A program made the translations under genes and the position numbers. A stretch of 38,204 nt of DNA from an uncultured Bacilli bacterium (GTDB taxonomy: Bacteria > Bacillota_I > Bacilli_A > RF39 > UBA660). Shown here one piece after another: positions 17,486 to 25,535 of the stretch (its first letter is position 1; the number at the start of each line of letters is the position of its first letter). The notes under the pieces were generated by a model. The model saw nothing but the letters and a program-made list of their open reading frames with translations. It was not told where the DNA came from and made no database searches. The stretch lies in contig CAKPDM010000014.1 of assembly GCA_934148995.1 (NCBI GenBank), positions 1 through 38,204 on the forward strand, in the 5' to 3' direction.

Positions 17486-20086
17486 TTAATAAAGAACTAA
17501 GTTTAAATCAACTCTACCTTTTATCCCGGTAACAGAACCACTATTACAGTATTGCCACATTCGCCAAGAACCAAAGTAATTAGTTAGATATCTTGGTTTG
17601 TCACTATAAATATTTTCAGCGGATGTGCTTCCTATATTTTCACCAGTATAATGGGCAATCCAATCAACATATTTTCTTGTTTCTTCATTGAATAAGTTTT
17701 CGCTAAAGTTTTTATTAGCATAGACTTTGATAGAAACACCATTACTAGCAGCATACTGACTATAAGTTTCAATAATTTCTTGATATTGTTCTTTAGACAT
17801 ATAACTAAAATATTCAATATCATAGTAACTAGGTAATTGACTATTTATTCCGTATTTTTTATATAGATTAATCATATTTTTTGCTTCCTGCAAAGCTTCA
17901 GCTCTATTTTCGGCATAACTAAAGTAATAAGTGGTGTAAGGAATATTTAATCTTTTAACAGCAGCAATATTTCTGGCAAGACGACTATCTTCTACATAAG
18001 CTCCAGAACCGATTCTAATAATAATACCATCGATTTCGCCAGATTGCCATAAACTATCCCAGTCAATATCTCCTTGAGCATAAGATACATCAATCCATAA
18101 TTGAACATTTTCTTTTAACATTTCGCCATTATTATTGAATAAATATCTTTTCCCCTCGATTTTCTGCATTCCTAAAGCTTTTGTTCCATCAGCAAAGAAA
18201 TAATATTTCTTTCCCTCAAATTCCTGCCAACCATTTTCCAGTTTACCAATCTCATCGAAATGATACCAATTACCGTCTATTTTCTGATTACCCGTTTGAA
18301 TAATTCCTTCTTGATTGGAATAATATTTATTTCCATCGGGAGTAGTCGCCCAACCATAATAAAGTTTATAAGAATTAATTCCAAATAGATAGATATTATC
18401 ATCTATTTTCTGTAAACCATTTAGAAGTATTCCTTCTTGATTAGAATAGTAAGTATTACCATCAGGAGTAGTAGCAAAACCGTAGTAAAGTTTACCGGTT
18501 AAAACACCAAATAAGTATTTATGACCATTCATTTCTTGAATACCTGTCAGCATTTTACCTTTACCATTAAATAAATATTTTTCATTATCTATTAAAGTTA
18601 AACCAGTCTTCATTATTCCCTCTTGGTCAAAGTAATACTTATCATTTTTTAGTGTTAACCAACCATTATGTAGTTTTCCAGTGGTATCAGTGTAATAGGT
18701 ATTACCATCTGGTGTCGTAGCAAAACCATCTGTATAAAGTTTACCAGTATTGACACCAAATAAGTACTTTTCTCCAGATATCTCATATACACCTTTAACC
18801 ATAGTACCAGTTTCATCAAAGTAATATTTATCATCTTTTATTGTTTTAAAACCGATATAGAACTTTCCATCACTAGTAGCATAGTATTTGTTATTATCTA
18901 GTTCTAACAATTCATCTGTGTGTAACACACCTGTTTTACTATCAAAGTAATATCTACTACCTTCTATTTCTTGGATTCCTTTAGTCATTGCTCCATCTTG
19001 ACCAAAGTAGTATTTTTTATTACCAATAGTTTGAAACCCAGTAACGACTTTTCCTTCACTATTAGTTAAATAAGTTTTTCCATCTGGTGTGGTTGCTAAT
19101 CCATTAGTATAAAGCTTACCAGTATTGACACCGAATAAGTACTTTTCTCCAGATATTTCGTATACACCTTTAACCATAGTACCAGTTGCATCAAAATAAT
19201 ATTTATCATCTTTTATTGTTTTGAAACCGATATAGAATTTTCCATCACTAGTAGCGTAGTATTTATTATTATCTATTTCTAGTAATTCATCAGTATGAAG
19301 TATTCCTGTTTTATTATCAAAGTAATATCTACTACCTTCTATTTCTTGAATTTCCTTAGACATTACTCCATCTTGATTAAAGTAATATTTATGACCATTA
19401 AAGTTCTGAAACCCAGTAACAACTTTTCCTTCACTATTAGTTAGATAAGTTTTTCCATCTGGAGTTGTTGCTAATCCATTAGTATAAAGCTTACCAGTAT
19501 TGACACCGAATAAGTACTTTTCTCCAGATATTTCGTATACACCTTTAACCATAGTACCAGTTGCATCAAAATAATATTTATCATCTTTTATTGTTTTGAA
19601 ACCGATATAGAATTTTCCATCACTAGTAGCGTAGTATTTATTATTATCTATTTCTAGTAATTCATCAGTATGAAGTATTCCTGTTTTATTATCAAAGTAA
19701 TATCTACTACCTTCTATTTCTTGAATTTCCTTAGACATTGCTCCATCTTGACCAAAATAGTATTTTTTATTATCAATGGTTTGGAATCCAGTAACTACTT
19801 TTCCTTCACTATTAGTTAGATAAGTTTTTCCATCTGGTGTGGTTGCTAATCCATTAGTATAAAGCTTACCAGTATTGACACCAAATAAATACTTTTCTCC
19901 AGCTATTTCATATACTCCTTTTGCCATAGTTCCAGTCTCATCAAAGTAATATTTAGAACCAGCTATTTCTTGCCAACCAGTTTGTATTTGCTTTTCCAAA
20001 TTATCATCAGCTTTAACATTATCAATTGTTAAGACTAGAAAGAAAACCATACTAAAAGAAAGAAAGATAATTTTAATTTTTTTCAT
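17486..20086 (-). CDS. Secreted GH25 lysozyme with N-terminal cell-wall-binding repeats
   Basis: An 866-aa secreted muramidase. A signal peptide (KKIKIIFLSFSMVFFLVLTI, likely cut after VKA near 26) is followed by about 620 residues of choline/glucan-binding-like repeats (units such as GWQEIAGSKYYFDETGTM). The GH25 domain occupies about 663-866, with IDVSYAQGDIDW, the acidic pair in YYDIE (Asp756, Glu758) and a closing GRVDLN. GH25 enzymes cut the MurNAc-GlcNAc bond. The repeats precede the catalytic domain, the reverse of pneumococcal LytA. Three 125-aa units are nearly identical (see repeat entry). I chose ATG 20086 with AGGTGAG at suitable distance over a GTG two codons earlier. Likely role: cell separation or remodelling, anchored to the polymer made by this locus. 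Confidence 0.92.
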   Translation of the reverse strand: MKKIKIIFLSFSMVFFLVLTIDNVKADDNLEKQIQTGWQEIAGSKYYFDETGTMAKGVYEIAGEKYLFGVNTGKLYTNGLATTPDGKTYLTNSEGKVVTGFQTIDNKKYYFGQDGAMSKEIQEIEGSRYYFDNKTGILHTDELLEIDNNKYYATSDGKFYIGFKTIKDDKYYFDATGTMVKGVYEISGEKYLFGVNTGKLYTNGLATTPDGKTYLTNSEGKVVTGFQNFNGHKYYFNQDGVMSKEIQEIEGSRYYFDNKTGILHTDELLEIDNNKYYATSDGKFYIGFKTIKDDKYYFDATGTMVKGVYEISGEKYLFGVNTGKLYTNGLATTPDGKTYLTNSEGKVVTGFQTIGNKKYYFGQDGAMTKGIQEIEGSRYYFDSKTGVLHTDELLELDNNKYYATSDGKFYIGFKTIKDDKYYFDETGTMVKGVYEISGEKYLFGVNTGKLYTDGFATTPDGNTYYTDTTGKLHNGWLTLKNDKYYFDQEGIMKTGLTLIDNEKYLFNGKGKMLTGIQEMNGHKYLFGVLTGKLYYGFATTPDGNTYYSNQEGILLNGLQKIDDNIYLFGINSYKLYYGWATTPDGNKYYSNQEGIIQTGNQKIDGNWYHFDEIGKLENGWQEFEGKKYYFFADGTKALGMQKIEGKRYLFNNNGEMLKENVQLWIDVSYAQGDIDWDSLWQSGEIDGIIIRIGSGAYVEDSRLARNIAAVKRLNIPYTTYYFSYAENRAEALQEAKNMINLYKKYGINSQLPSYYDIEYFSYMSKEQYQEIIETYSQYAASNGVSIKVYANKNFSENLFNEETRKYVDWIAHYTGENIGSTSAENIYSDKPRYLTNYFGSWRMWQYCNSGSVTGIKGRVDLNLVLY
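18674..19798 (-). repeat. Three tandem 375-bp repeats in the lysozyme gene
   Basis: Units lie at 19424-19798, 19049-19423 and 18674-19048, each encoding 125 aa. The boundary between units 1 and 2 is almost exact: 19101-19364 and 19476-19739 look identical or nearly so at DNA level. The third unit diverges towards its end. This indicates recent tandem duplication, possibly with copy-number variation. Confidence 0.85.
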
Positions 20087-20110
20087 AATCACTCACCTAC
20101 TTTTTCTTAT

Positions 20111-20139
20111 ATTATACAAAAAACTTTGCTATTTTCCAA
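20111..20139 (-). promoter_or_regulatory. Promoter of the GH25 lysozyme gene
   Basis: TTGGAA (20134-20139), 17-base spacer, TATAAT (20111-20116). The -35 box lies inside the last codons of the upstream acyltransferase gene. Confidence 0.7.
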
Positions 20140-21127
20140 AAAGAATCTTAAATCTTGTATTAATAAGTTTATCTGACAAGAAATACAAAGTCAAAATAAC
20201 TGCTACTGAAAAGACAATATAATATATGATATTTAAATGCCAAACATATAAGAAATAATAATCTATTTTTAATTTATAGAATATTTTTGTAAAAAACAAG
20301 ATGACAAACTGGTTTAAGCAAAGAGATACTATTGAGTTCTTACCCATAATAGTTAATATCTTTTTAAATTTTGTTTTAGGTAGATATTTAATTATAATCT
20401 TAGAAATATTCAGATAAACTAGAAAAGACATCATTGCATTGATAAGAAATAATATAGTACTAGGATAAATATCTGCTCGCATATTAACATAACTAGTTTT
20501 CATAATTAAAAAGCCATTTATCAGAAAAAGAATTATAGTAAGACCTATTTTATCACTTGTTAACTTCTCTAAAAGATTATATTTCTTAACTATATAACCT
20601 AAAAAGATAAGAGCAAGTCCTACAAAAGATGTATCAAGTGACCAATAAAGCCTAGTAGCAAATAACTTATTAAAATTTATACCAACAATAAGAGCTAAAA
20701 TAACGATTGGTGTTAAAACAATATCATCATTTATCTTTTTCTTTAAGATATAAAGTATTACTTGACTGAAATAAAAAGAAGTTAGAAACCATAAAGCTCC
20801 AGCTATGGGAAAACCATTATTGTTTATTGTTAATACCTGTGAAAGAACATTTTGCAAAGTATCTTCTCCTCTAAATACAACAATAAAAGAAAAAATAGCT
20901 GCAAAGAAGACATATGGTAAAATAATCTGCTTTGTTAATTTCTTTAAATAAGTAGTTATCCTTAAATTAGTTTTAAAGAACAAACCCGAAGCAAAGTAAA
21001 ACAAAGGCATATGAAAAGCATGAATATAATGATCAAACTGTGTAGTAACAAAACTCATATGACCAAGTATCATTAAGATAATACCTATTCCCCTAAATAT
21101 ATCGACATAATCAACTCTCTTAGACAT
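20129..21127 (-). CDS. Acyltransferase family 3 membrane protein
   Basis: A 332-aa polytopic protein (about ten helices) with both acyltransferase-3 motifs: RVDYVDIFRGIGIILMILGH near the start and YIHAFHMPLFYFASGLFF near 34-51. It should O-acylate a surface sugar using a cytoplasmic acyl donor. I chose ATG 21127, five bases after the TGA of ugd. A TTG at 21136 in the same frame overlaps the ugd stop and would also be coupled. It is the last gene of the SGNH-ugd-acyltransferase operon; an SGNH partner upstream recalls acyltransferase/SGNH pairs that work together in O-acetylation. Confidence 0.85.
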   Translation of the reverse strand: MSKRVDYVDIFRGIGIILMILGHMSFVTTQFDHYIHAFHMPLFYFASGLFFKTNLRITTYLKKLTKQIILPYVFFAAIFSFIVVFRGEDTLQNVLSQVLTINNNGFPIAGALWFLTSFYFSQVILYILKKKINDDIVLTPIVILALIVGINFNKLFATRLYWSLDTSFVGLALIFLGYIVKKYNLLEKLTSDKIGLTIILFLINGFLIMKTSYVNMRADIYPSTILFLINAMMSFLVYLNISKIIIKYLPKTKFKKILTIMGKNSIVSLCLNQFVILFFTKIFYKLKIDYYFLYVWHLNIIYYIVFSVAVILTLYFLSDKLINTRFKILFGK

Positions 21128-21132
21128 CTTAA

Positions 21133-22299
21133 TCAATCCCTACTAAATAAATCTCTGGTGTAAACTTTATCTTTAATATCTAATAAATCATCACTAATTC
21201 GATTAGCAACAATTACATCACTTTTCTCTTTAAACTCCCTTAAGTTATTTTCAACTAAATAACCATTATAAGTTTTTTTATCTATAGTTGGTTCATAAAT
21301 GATGATAGCAACATTTTCCTTACTCAGCTTAGTAAGTATATCAATAATAGCACTTGCTCGAAAATTATCAGAATTACTTTTCATTGTTAGTCGATAAACT
21401 CCTACAATTTCTGGTTTCTTAGCAAGAATCATTGCAACAATATGTTTTTTTCTTGTTTCATTAGCTTTTACAACAGCACTAATCATATTTTGTGGTACAT
21501 CTTTATAATTTGCTAATAGTTGTTTAGTATCTTTCGGTAAGCAATAACCACCATAACCAAAGGATGGATTATTATAATTAGCACCTATTCTAGGGTCAAG
21601 ACAAATTCCTTCGATAATATTTTTAGCACTTAATTTTTTCATTTCAGCATAAGTATCAACTTCATTAAAGAAAGCTACTCTAGTAGCAAGATAAGTATTT
21701 GCAAATAATTTAACTGCTTCAGCTTCACTTGATGACATATATTTAATTGGAACATCTTTTTTTAAGGAACAATTCTTTAATAACTCAGCAAATTTTTCTC
21801 CTTCTTTACTTTCTGTTCCCACAATAATTCTTGAAGGATACAAATTATCATATAAAGCATGACCTTCTCTTAAGAATTCCGGTGAAAAGAAAATATTATT
21901 AAGCTTATACTTTTTCTTAATCATTTCTGTATATCCTAAAGGAATAGTTGATTTAATTACAATAGTAGTATCTATTTTTAAAGCTATCAACTTCTCAATT
22001 ATATCTTCAACACTTGAAGTATCAAAATAGTTTTTTTCTTCATCATAATTAGTTGGTGTACTAATAATAACAAAGTCAGCCTTAGAAAAAGCTTCTTTAT
22101 AGTTAAGAGTTGCTGTAAGATTCAATTTCTTTGTTGCAAAATATTCTTCTATTTCTTTATCTTTAATAGGAGAAATTCTTTCATTTATTTTCCTTACTTT
22201 TTCTGCTACGATATCATAAGCACATACTTCATTTTTAGAACTTAAAAGTGTTGCTAATGATAAACCTACATATCCAGTTCCTGCTACTGCTATTTTCAT
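21133..22299 (-). CDS. ugd: UDP-glucose/UDP-sugar 6-dehydrogenase
   Basis: A 388-aa enzyme of the UDP-glucose/GDP-mannose dehydrogenase family. It has the NAD-binding GTGYVGLSLATLL at the start, FFSPEFLREGHA near 138-149, and the active-site GYGGYCLPKDT with Cys253. It oxidises UDP-glucose twice to UDP-glucuronate with two NAD. Length and all key motifs are intact. UDP-glucuronate would make the exported polymer acidic. GGGGTGAAG precedes the ATG, 13 bases after the SGNH gene, and its stop overlaps the acyltransferase start region. Confidence 0.93.
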   Translation of the reverse strand: MKIAVAGTGYVGLSLATLLSSKNEVCAYDIVAEKVRKINERISPIKDKEIEEYFATKKLNLTATLNYKEAFSKADFVIISTPTNYDEEKNYFDTSSVEDIIEKLIALKIDTTIVIKSTIPLGYTEMIKKKYKLNNIFFSPEFLREGHALYDNLYPSRIIVGTESKEGEKFAELLKNCSLKKDVPIKYMSSSEAEAVKLFANTYLATRVAFFNEVDTYAEMKKLSAKNIIEGICLDPRIGANYNNPSFGYGGYCLPKDTKQLLANYKDVPQNMISAVVKANETRKKHIVAMILAKKPEIVGVYRLTMKSNSDNFRASAIIDILTKLSKENVAIIIYEPTIDKKTYNGYLVENNLREFKEKSDVIVANRISDDLLDIKDKVYTRDLFSRD

Positions 22300-22312
22300 A
22301 CTTCACCCCACA

Positions 22313-23482
22313 CTATTTTATATATTTTTTTAACTCTTTAGTAATAACTTCATAACCATCATCATTAGGATGAAGTCCATCATCTGTATAATCTTTACTA
22401 AAGTTACCATCGTCATCAGTTAATAAATCATACATATCAATATAAGTACAATTATCTTTCTCACAGTATTTTTTTAACTCTTCATTTATTTTTTGAATAT
22501 CTTCATTTTTTCTAATACCTACTAATTTAGGAAGTATTCCATAGTTAACTGGATAGATGCTCTCTAAATAAATCTCTGCTTTTGGTCGATTTTCTTTAAT
22601 TCCTTCAATAATTTTTTCAATATTACTAATAATGTCTTCATTAGAAGTTTTATGCATGAAATCATTGGTTCCTATTAATAGGAAAACTTTACTAGGATTA
22701 TATTGATAAGCTCTTCCCTTCATATCTTTTAAAATATCTTCTGTAGTATTACCACTCTTACCGCTATTAACCGTCGGCATGTCAGTATAGTATTTATCAA
22801 GATCATAATAATCAGTTATAGAGTCACCTAAGAATAAATAGTTATCCGGTACTTTTTCCACTTCTTTAATTTTAGTAACTACTTTTACTTTATGATGATT
22901 AAAGGTTGTATAATGAAAAATTAAGAAGCCAAGAAAAATAACAATTAAGACAAAAATAACAGTAATTAAAACATTATAATTGTTTTTAAAAGTACTAGTG
23001 CTAATTCTTCCTTTTTCTTTTTTACTAGTTAAAAAGCTAGTGTCCATCTCATCATCTTCAAAGTTACTAAAAACTGGTACTGACTCTTCTTTTGTTTCAG
23101 CATCAGATGCTTTTGCTACTACCACTTCTTTTTCTTCAGTATTTTCTTCTAATTCGGTATCTATTTCTTCTATCTTTTCTTCTAGTTGTTCAGCCTCTTT
23201 AATATCTTTTAAAATCTCTTCTTGTATTTCCTCACTTGCTTGCGTATCTAATATTTCTATCTCTTCTTTAGAATCTATTTCTACCTGCTTAGAGTTTTCC
23301 TCTGTTTTAGAGTCTTCTTTCTCATAAAGGCCTTCATTTCTTTTAGTTCGTTTTAGTTTTGCTTTTGTTTTTTGTTTTTCTTCTTCTATAACAATATTAT
23401 TATCTTCTAATAATTTATCTATCTCTTTTTTAGTAATTATTTTAGATTCAATTTTCTTTTTATTTTTACTTTTCTTTGCCAT
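22313..23482 (-). CDS. Membrane-anchored SGNH/GDSL hydrolase with long acidic cytoplasmic region
   Basis: A 389-aa protein. Residues 1-165 are hydrophilic: a Lys-rich start, then a Glu-rich, coiled-coil-like stretch (about 30-140). One membrane helix spans about 171-192, and an outside SGNH hydrolase fills 212-389. The four blocks are visible: GDS (Ser221), SGNTTED (Gly244), GTND (Asn273) and DGLH (Asp368, His371). SGNH enzymes remove or transfer acyl groups on sugars; the neighbouring acyltransferase suggests polysaccharide O-acetylation. The cytoplasmic part is unusual and has no recognised domain; it may bind a cytoplasmic partner. It is the first gene of the operon with ugd. Confidence 0.82.
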   Translation of the reverse strand: MAKKSKNKKKIESKIITKKEIDKLLEDNNIVIEEEKQKTKAKLKRTKRNEGLYEKEDSKTEENSKQVEIDSKEEIEILDTQASEEIQEEILKDIKEAEQLEEKIEEIDTELEENTEEKEVVVAKASDAETKEESVPVFSNFEDDEMDTSFLTSKKEKGRISTSTFKNNYNVLITVIFVLIVIFLGFLIFHYTTFNHHKVKVVTKIKEVEKVPDNYLFLGDSITDYYDLDKYYTDMPTVNSGKSGNTTEDILKDMKGRAYQYNPSKVFLLIGTNDFMHKTSNEDIISNIEKIIEGIKENRPKAEIYLESIYPVNYGILPKLVGIRKNEDIQKINEELKKYCEKDNCTYIDMYDLLTDDDGNFSKDYTDDGLHPNDDGYEVITKELKKYIK

Positions 23483-23510
23483 ATAATCAACCCTCTTAAC
23501 CTTACACCTA

Positions 23511-23540
23511 ATTATATAACAATAAAAAGACTATTTACAA
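23511..23540 (-). promoter_or_regulatory. Promoter of the SGNH-ugd-acyltransferase operon
   Basis: TTGTAA (23535-23540), 18-base spacer, TATAAT (23511-23516). The -35 overlaps the stem of the preceding terminator. Confidence 0.6.
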
Positions 23541-23561
23541 CCCTCTTCTTCGTAAATAGTC
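23522..23561 (-). terminator. Terminator of rmlB
   Basis: A perfect 10-bp stem on the minus strand (GACTATTTAC, 23561-23552, with GTAAATAGTC, 23538-23529), 13-base loop, then TTTTTAT. Confidence 0.85.
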
Positions 23562-23567
23562 TATAAA

Positions 23568-24572
23568 TTAATCCTTATAACTTTCTTTATAACTACCATC
23601 TTTAATAGCATTTAACCATTCTTGATTATTTAAATACCAATCGATTGTTTCTTTAATACCACTTTCAAAAGTATAAGTTCTCTTCCAACCAAGTTCTTCT
23701 TCTACTTTACTAGAATCTATCGCATATCGTAAGTCATGGCCTTTTCTATCAGCTACAAATTCAATCAAGTCTTCACTCTTACCTAGCTGATTAAGAATTA
23801 TCTTAACAAGTTCTAAATTACTTTTTTCAGAGTGACCACCAAGATTATAGATTTCTCCACTCTTACCATTTCTAACGATTAAATCAACACCAATGTTGTG
23901 GTCAATGACATGAATCCAGTCACGAACATTTTCTCCCGTCCCATAAACCGGAATCTTTTCATCATTCAAAGCTTTGGAAATAACTACAGGGATTAACTTC
24001 TCTGGAAATTGGTATGGTCCGTAATTATTAGAACAACGACTAATAGTGGTATTTAACCCATAAGTTCTATGATAAGCACCTACTAATAAGTCAGCACTAG
24101 CTTTACTAGTAGAATATGGACTTGATGTATGAATTGGGTTCTTTTCTGTAAACAACAAATCTTTACGATCAAGCGGTAAATCACCATAAACTTCATCAGT
24201 TGATACTTGATGATATCTTAAAACATTATATTTCAAACACGCATCCATTAATACTTCTGTACCAATTATATTTGTTCTTAAGAATAATTCTGGATTTTTA
24301 ATTGAATTATCAACATGACTTTCTGCTGCAAAGTTAATTACTGTAGTAAAGTTTTCTTCTTCAAATAATTTATAAACAAATTCTCTATCAGTAATATCAC
24401 CATGAACAAATTTATAATTAGGTTTTCCCTCTAAATCTTTAATATTGTTATAGTTTCCGGCATAAGTTAGGGCATCCAAACAAACAAATTCATCAAAAGG
24501 ATACTTATTAACTACATAATGTAAATAGTTACTACCAATAAAACCGGCTCCTCCTGTTACTAAAAACTTCAT
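23568..24572 (-). CDS. rfbB: dTDP-glucose 4,6-dehydratase
   Basis: A 334-aa extended SDR enzyme (RmlB/RfbB). It shows the Rossmann motif GGAGFIGSNY (7-16), the active-site STDEVYG (Thr125, Asp126, Glu127), and the catalytic YSTSK (Tyr153, Lys157). It converts dTDP-glucose to dTDP-4-keto-6-deoxyglucose, the branch point to dTDP-rhamnose and other deoxysugars. I chose ATG 24572 because AGGAGG lies nine bases upstream; the ATG at 24581 directly abuts that site. It stands alone here: no RmlA, RmlC or RmlD in the window. Own promoter and terminator are visible. Confidence 0.93.
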   Translation of the reverse strand: MKFLVTGGAGFIGSNYLHYVVNKYPFDEFVCLDALTYAGNYNNIKDLEGKPNYKFVHGDITDREFVYKLFEEENFTTVINFAAESHVDNSIKNPELFLRTNIIGTEVLMDACLKYNVLRYHQVSTDEVYGDLPLDRKDLLFTEKNPIHTSSPYSTSKASADLLVGAYHRTYGLNTTISRCSNNYGPYQFPEKLIPVVISKALNDEKIPVYGTGENVRDWIHVIDHNIGVDLIVRNGKSGEIYNLGGHSEKSNLELVKIILNQLGKSEDLIEFVADRKGHDLRYAIDSSKVEEELGWKRTYTFESGIKETIDWYLNNQEWLNAIKDGSYKESYKD

Positions 24573-24593
24573 CTTTATCATCCTCCTAGTATC

Positions 24594-24622
24594 AGTATAG
24601 ACTATTAACTCTAACGATTCAA
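24594..24622 (-). promoter_or_regulatory. Promoter of rmlB
   Basis: TTGAAT (24617-24622), 17-base spacer, TATACT (24594-24599). The start point would fall at the ribosome site, giving a very short leader of about 15 bases. Confidence 0.55.
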
Positions 24623-24669
24623 TGGCTTATAGTTTAAAAATATAGTTTTTATTGATATAAAAGAAAAAT

Positions 24670-25085
24670 TTATACCAAAAAAATACCTTCTCGTTCTTCT
24701 AAACTTCCGATATAAATCAAATTTTTACTTTTACCGTAATCACTATTATTATAGCAAGACCATATCTTTAGTGGTGTATGTAAAATAAGACAATAGTTGC
24801 CCCAAAGTATGGTGTTTCTACTATTTCTATTTTCTTAGTTTCTTGCAATTTTAATAATAAGTCCACCACCTTTTTCGAAATTCAATAACTGACTCTTCAC
24901 CATTTATACCATCAGTAACCTACGATAAAGTCTAATCCCATCTTCTATATAGACTTTCTCTCGCTATAACAGTAACGCTATTACTCTTGCTTGCCAAATA
25001 TGTAGTTACAATCTTTTTGATAAATTGCTATTCCACCAAAGTTAGTTTCTGACGGATACTCCTCATACACAAAACATATTTTCAG
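24670..25085 (-). pseudogene. Decayed gene remnant, family not recognised
   Basis: Fragments of plausible protein alternate between reading frames on the minus strand. Near 25076-24980 is a stretch with YEEYPSETNFGGIAIYQKD ending at tandem stops. In the middle are VVDLLLKLQETKKIEIVETP and, after a frame change, LWGNYCLILHTPLKIWSCYN. It ends with LIYIGSLEEREGIFLV and a TAA at 24670. At least three frameshifts or stops separate the pieces. The order is colinear, so this looks like one gene broken by mutation and not noise. I do not recognise the family. It lies directly behind the receiver gene, possibly once part of that operon. Confidence 0.5.
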
Positions 25086-25535
25086 CTAATTGCTCTTTCT
25101 TTTAACTAGTCGCTTACTTCTGTTCTCTCTAACCTCATCAAATACTTCTTTAAATAATGGATCCATATAAACAGATGAATCATAAGTAATACTGTAATCA
25201 TAATCAAATTGTTCCAATTTTTCACTTGAACTCATTAATATTGGTAAGTCTTTAAGACCAAATCTTTCTCTTACCTCTCTCACAATCTCCTCACCATATG
25301 GCTCTTCCCTGCCATATTCTTCATCATAAATTGGTAAATAATTATCACATATTAACATATCAAAAGGTGCTAAATCATTATCTTCAACATTATGTTTCAA
25401 AATATTTATTAGACCACTATTTCTTGACTTAGCCCAAGTTAATTCAACATCAGCTGCTACTCTTTCAATTATTTTCTCTATTTTTTCATATTTGAATTCA
25501 TTATCTTCTATAATTAATACTCTCATCTTTTCCAT
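25086..25535 (-). CDS. Stand-alone response-regulator receiver-like protein
   Basis: A 149-aa CheY-like protein with no output domain. Receiver landmarks: VLIIEDN with the acidic pair Glu10/Asp11, MLICDNYLP with Asp64 as probable phosphoacceptor, and ILMSSSE near 99-105 with the Ser of strand 4. The conserved Lys of strand 5 is not where expected (the region reads YDSSVYMDP), so it may be an atypical or pseudo-receiver. Its ATG directly follows the TAA of the 1069-aa gene, so the two are made together. No histidine kinase lies nearby. Partner and signal are unknown. Confidence 0.65.
   Translation of the reverse strand: MEKMRVLIIEDNEFKYEKIEKIIERVAADVELTWAKSRNSGLINILKHNVEDNDLAPFDMLICDNYLPIYDEEYGREEPYGEEIVREVRERFGLKDLPILMSSSEKLEQFDYDYSITYDSSVYMDPLFKEVFDEVRENRSKRLVKRKSN

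Noticed and set aside
22980..23327. Plus-strand Ser-rich open frame
   Set aside because: It is the complement of the Glu/Lys-rich arm of the SGNH gene; no ribosome site or protein-like composition.
24582..25085. Long region before rmlB as a riboswitch or T-box leader
   Set aside because: A good promoter sits immediately before the rmlB ribosome site, leaving almost no leader; the rest reads as broken coding sequence.
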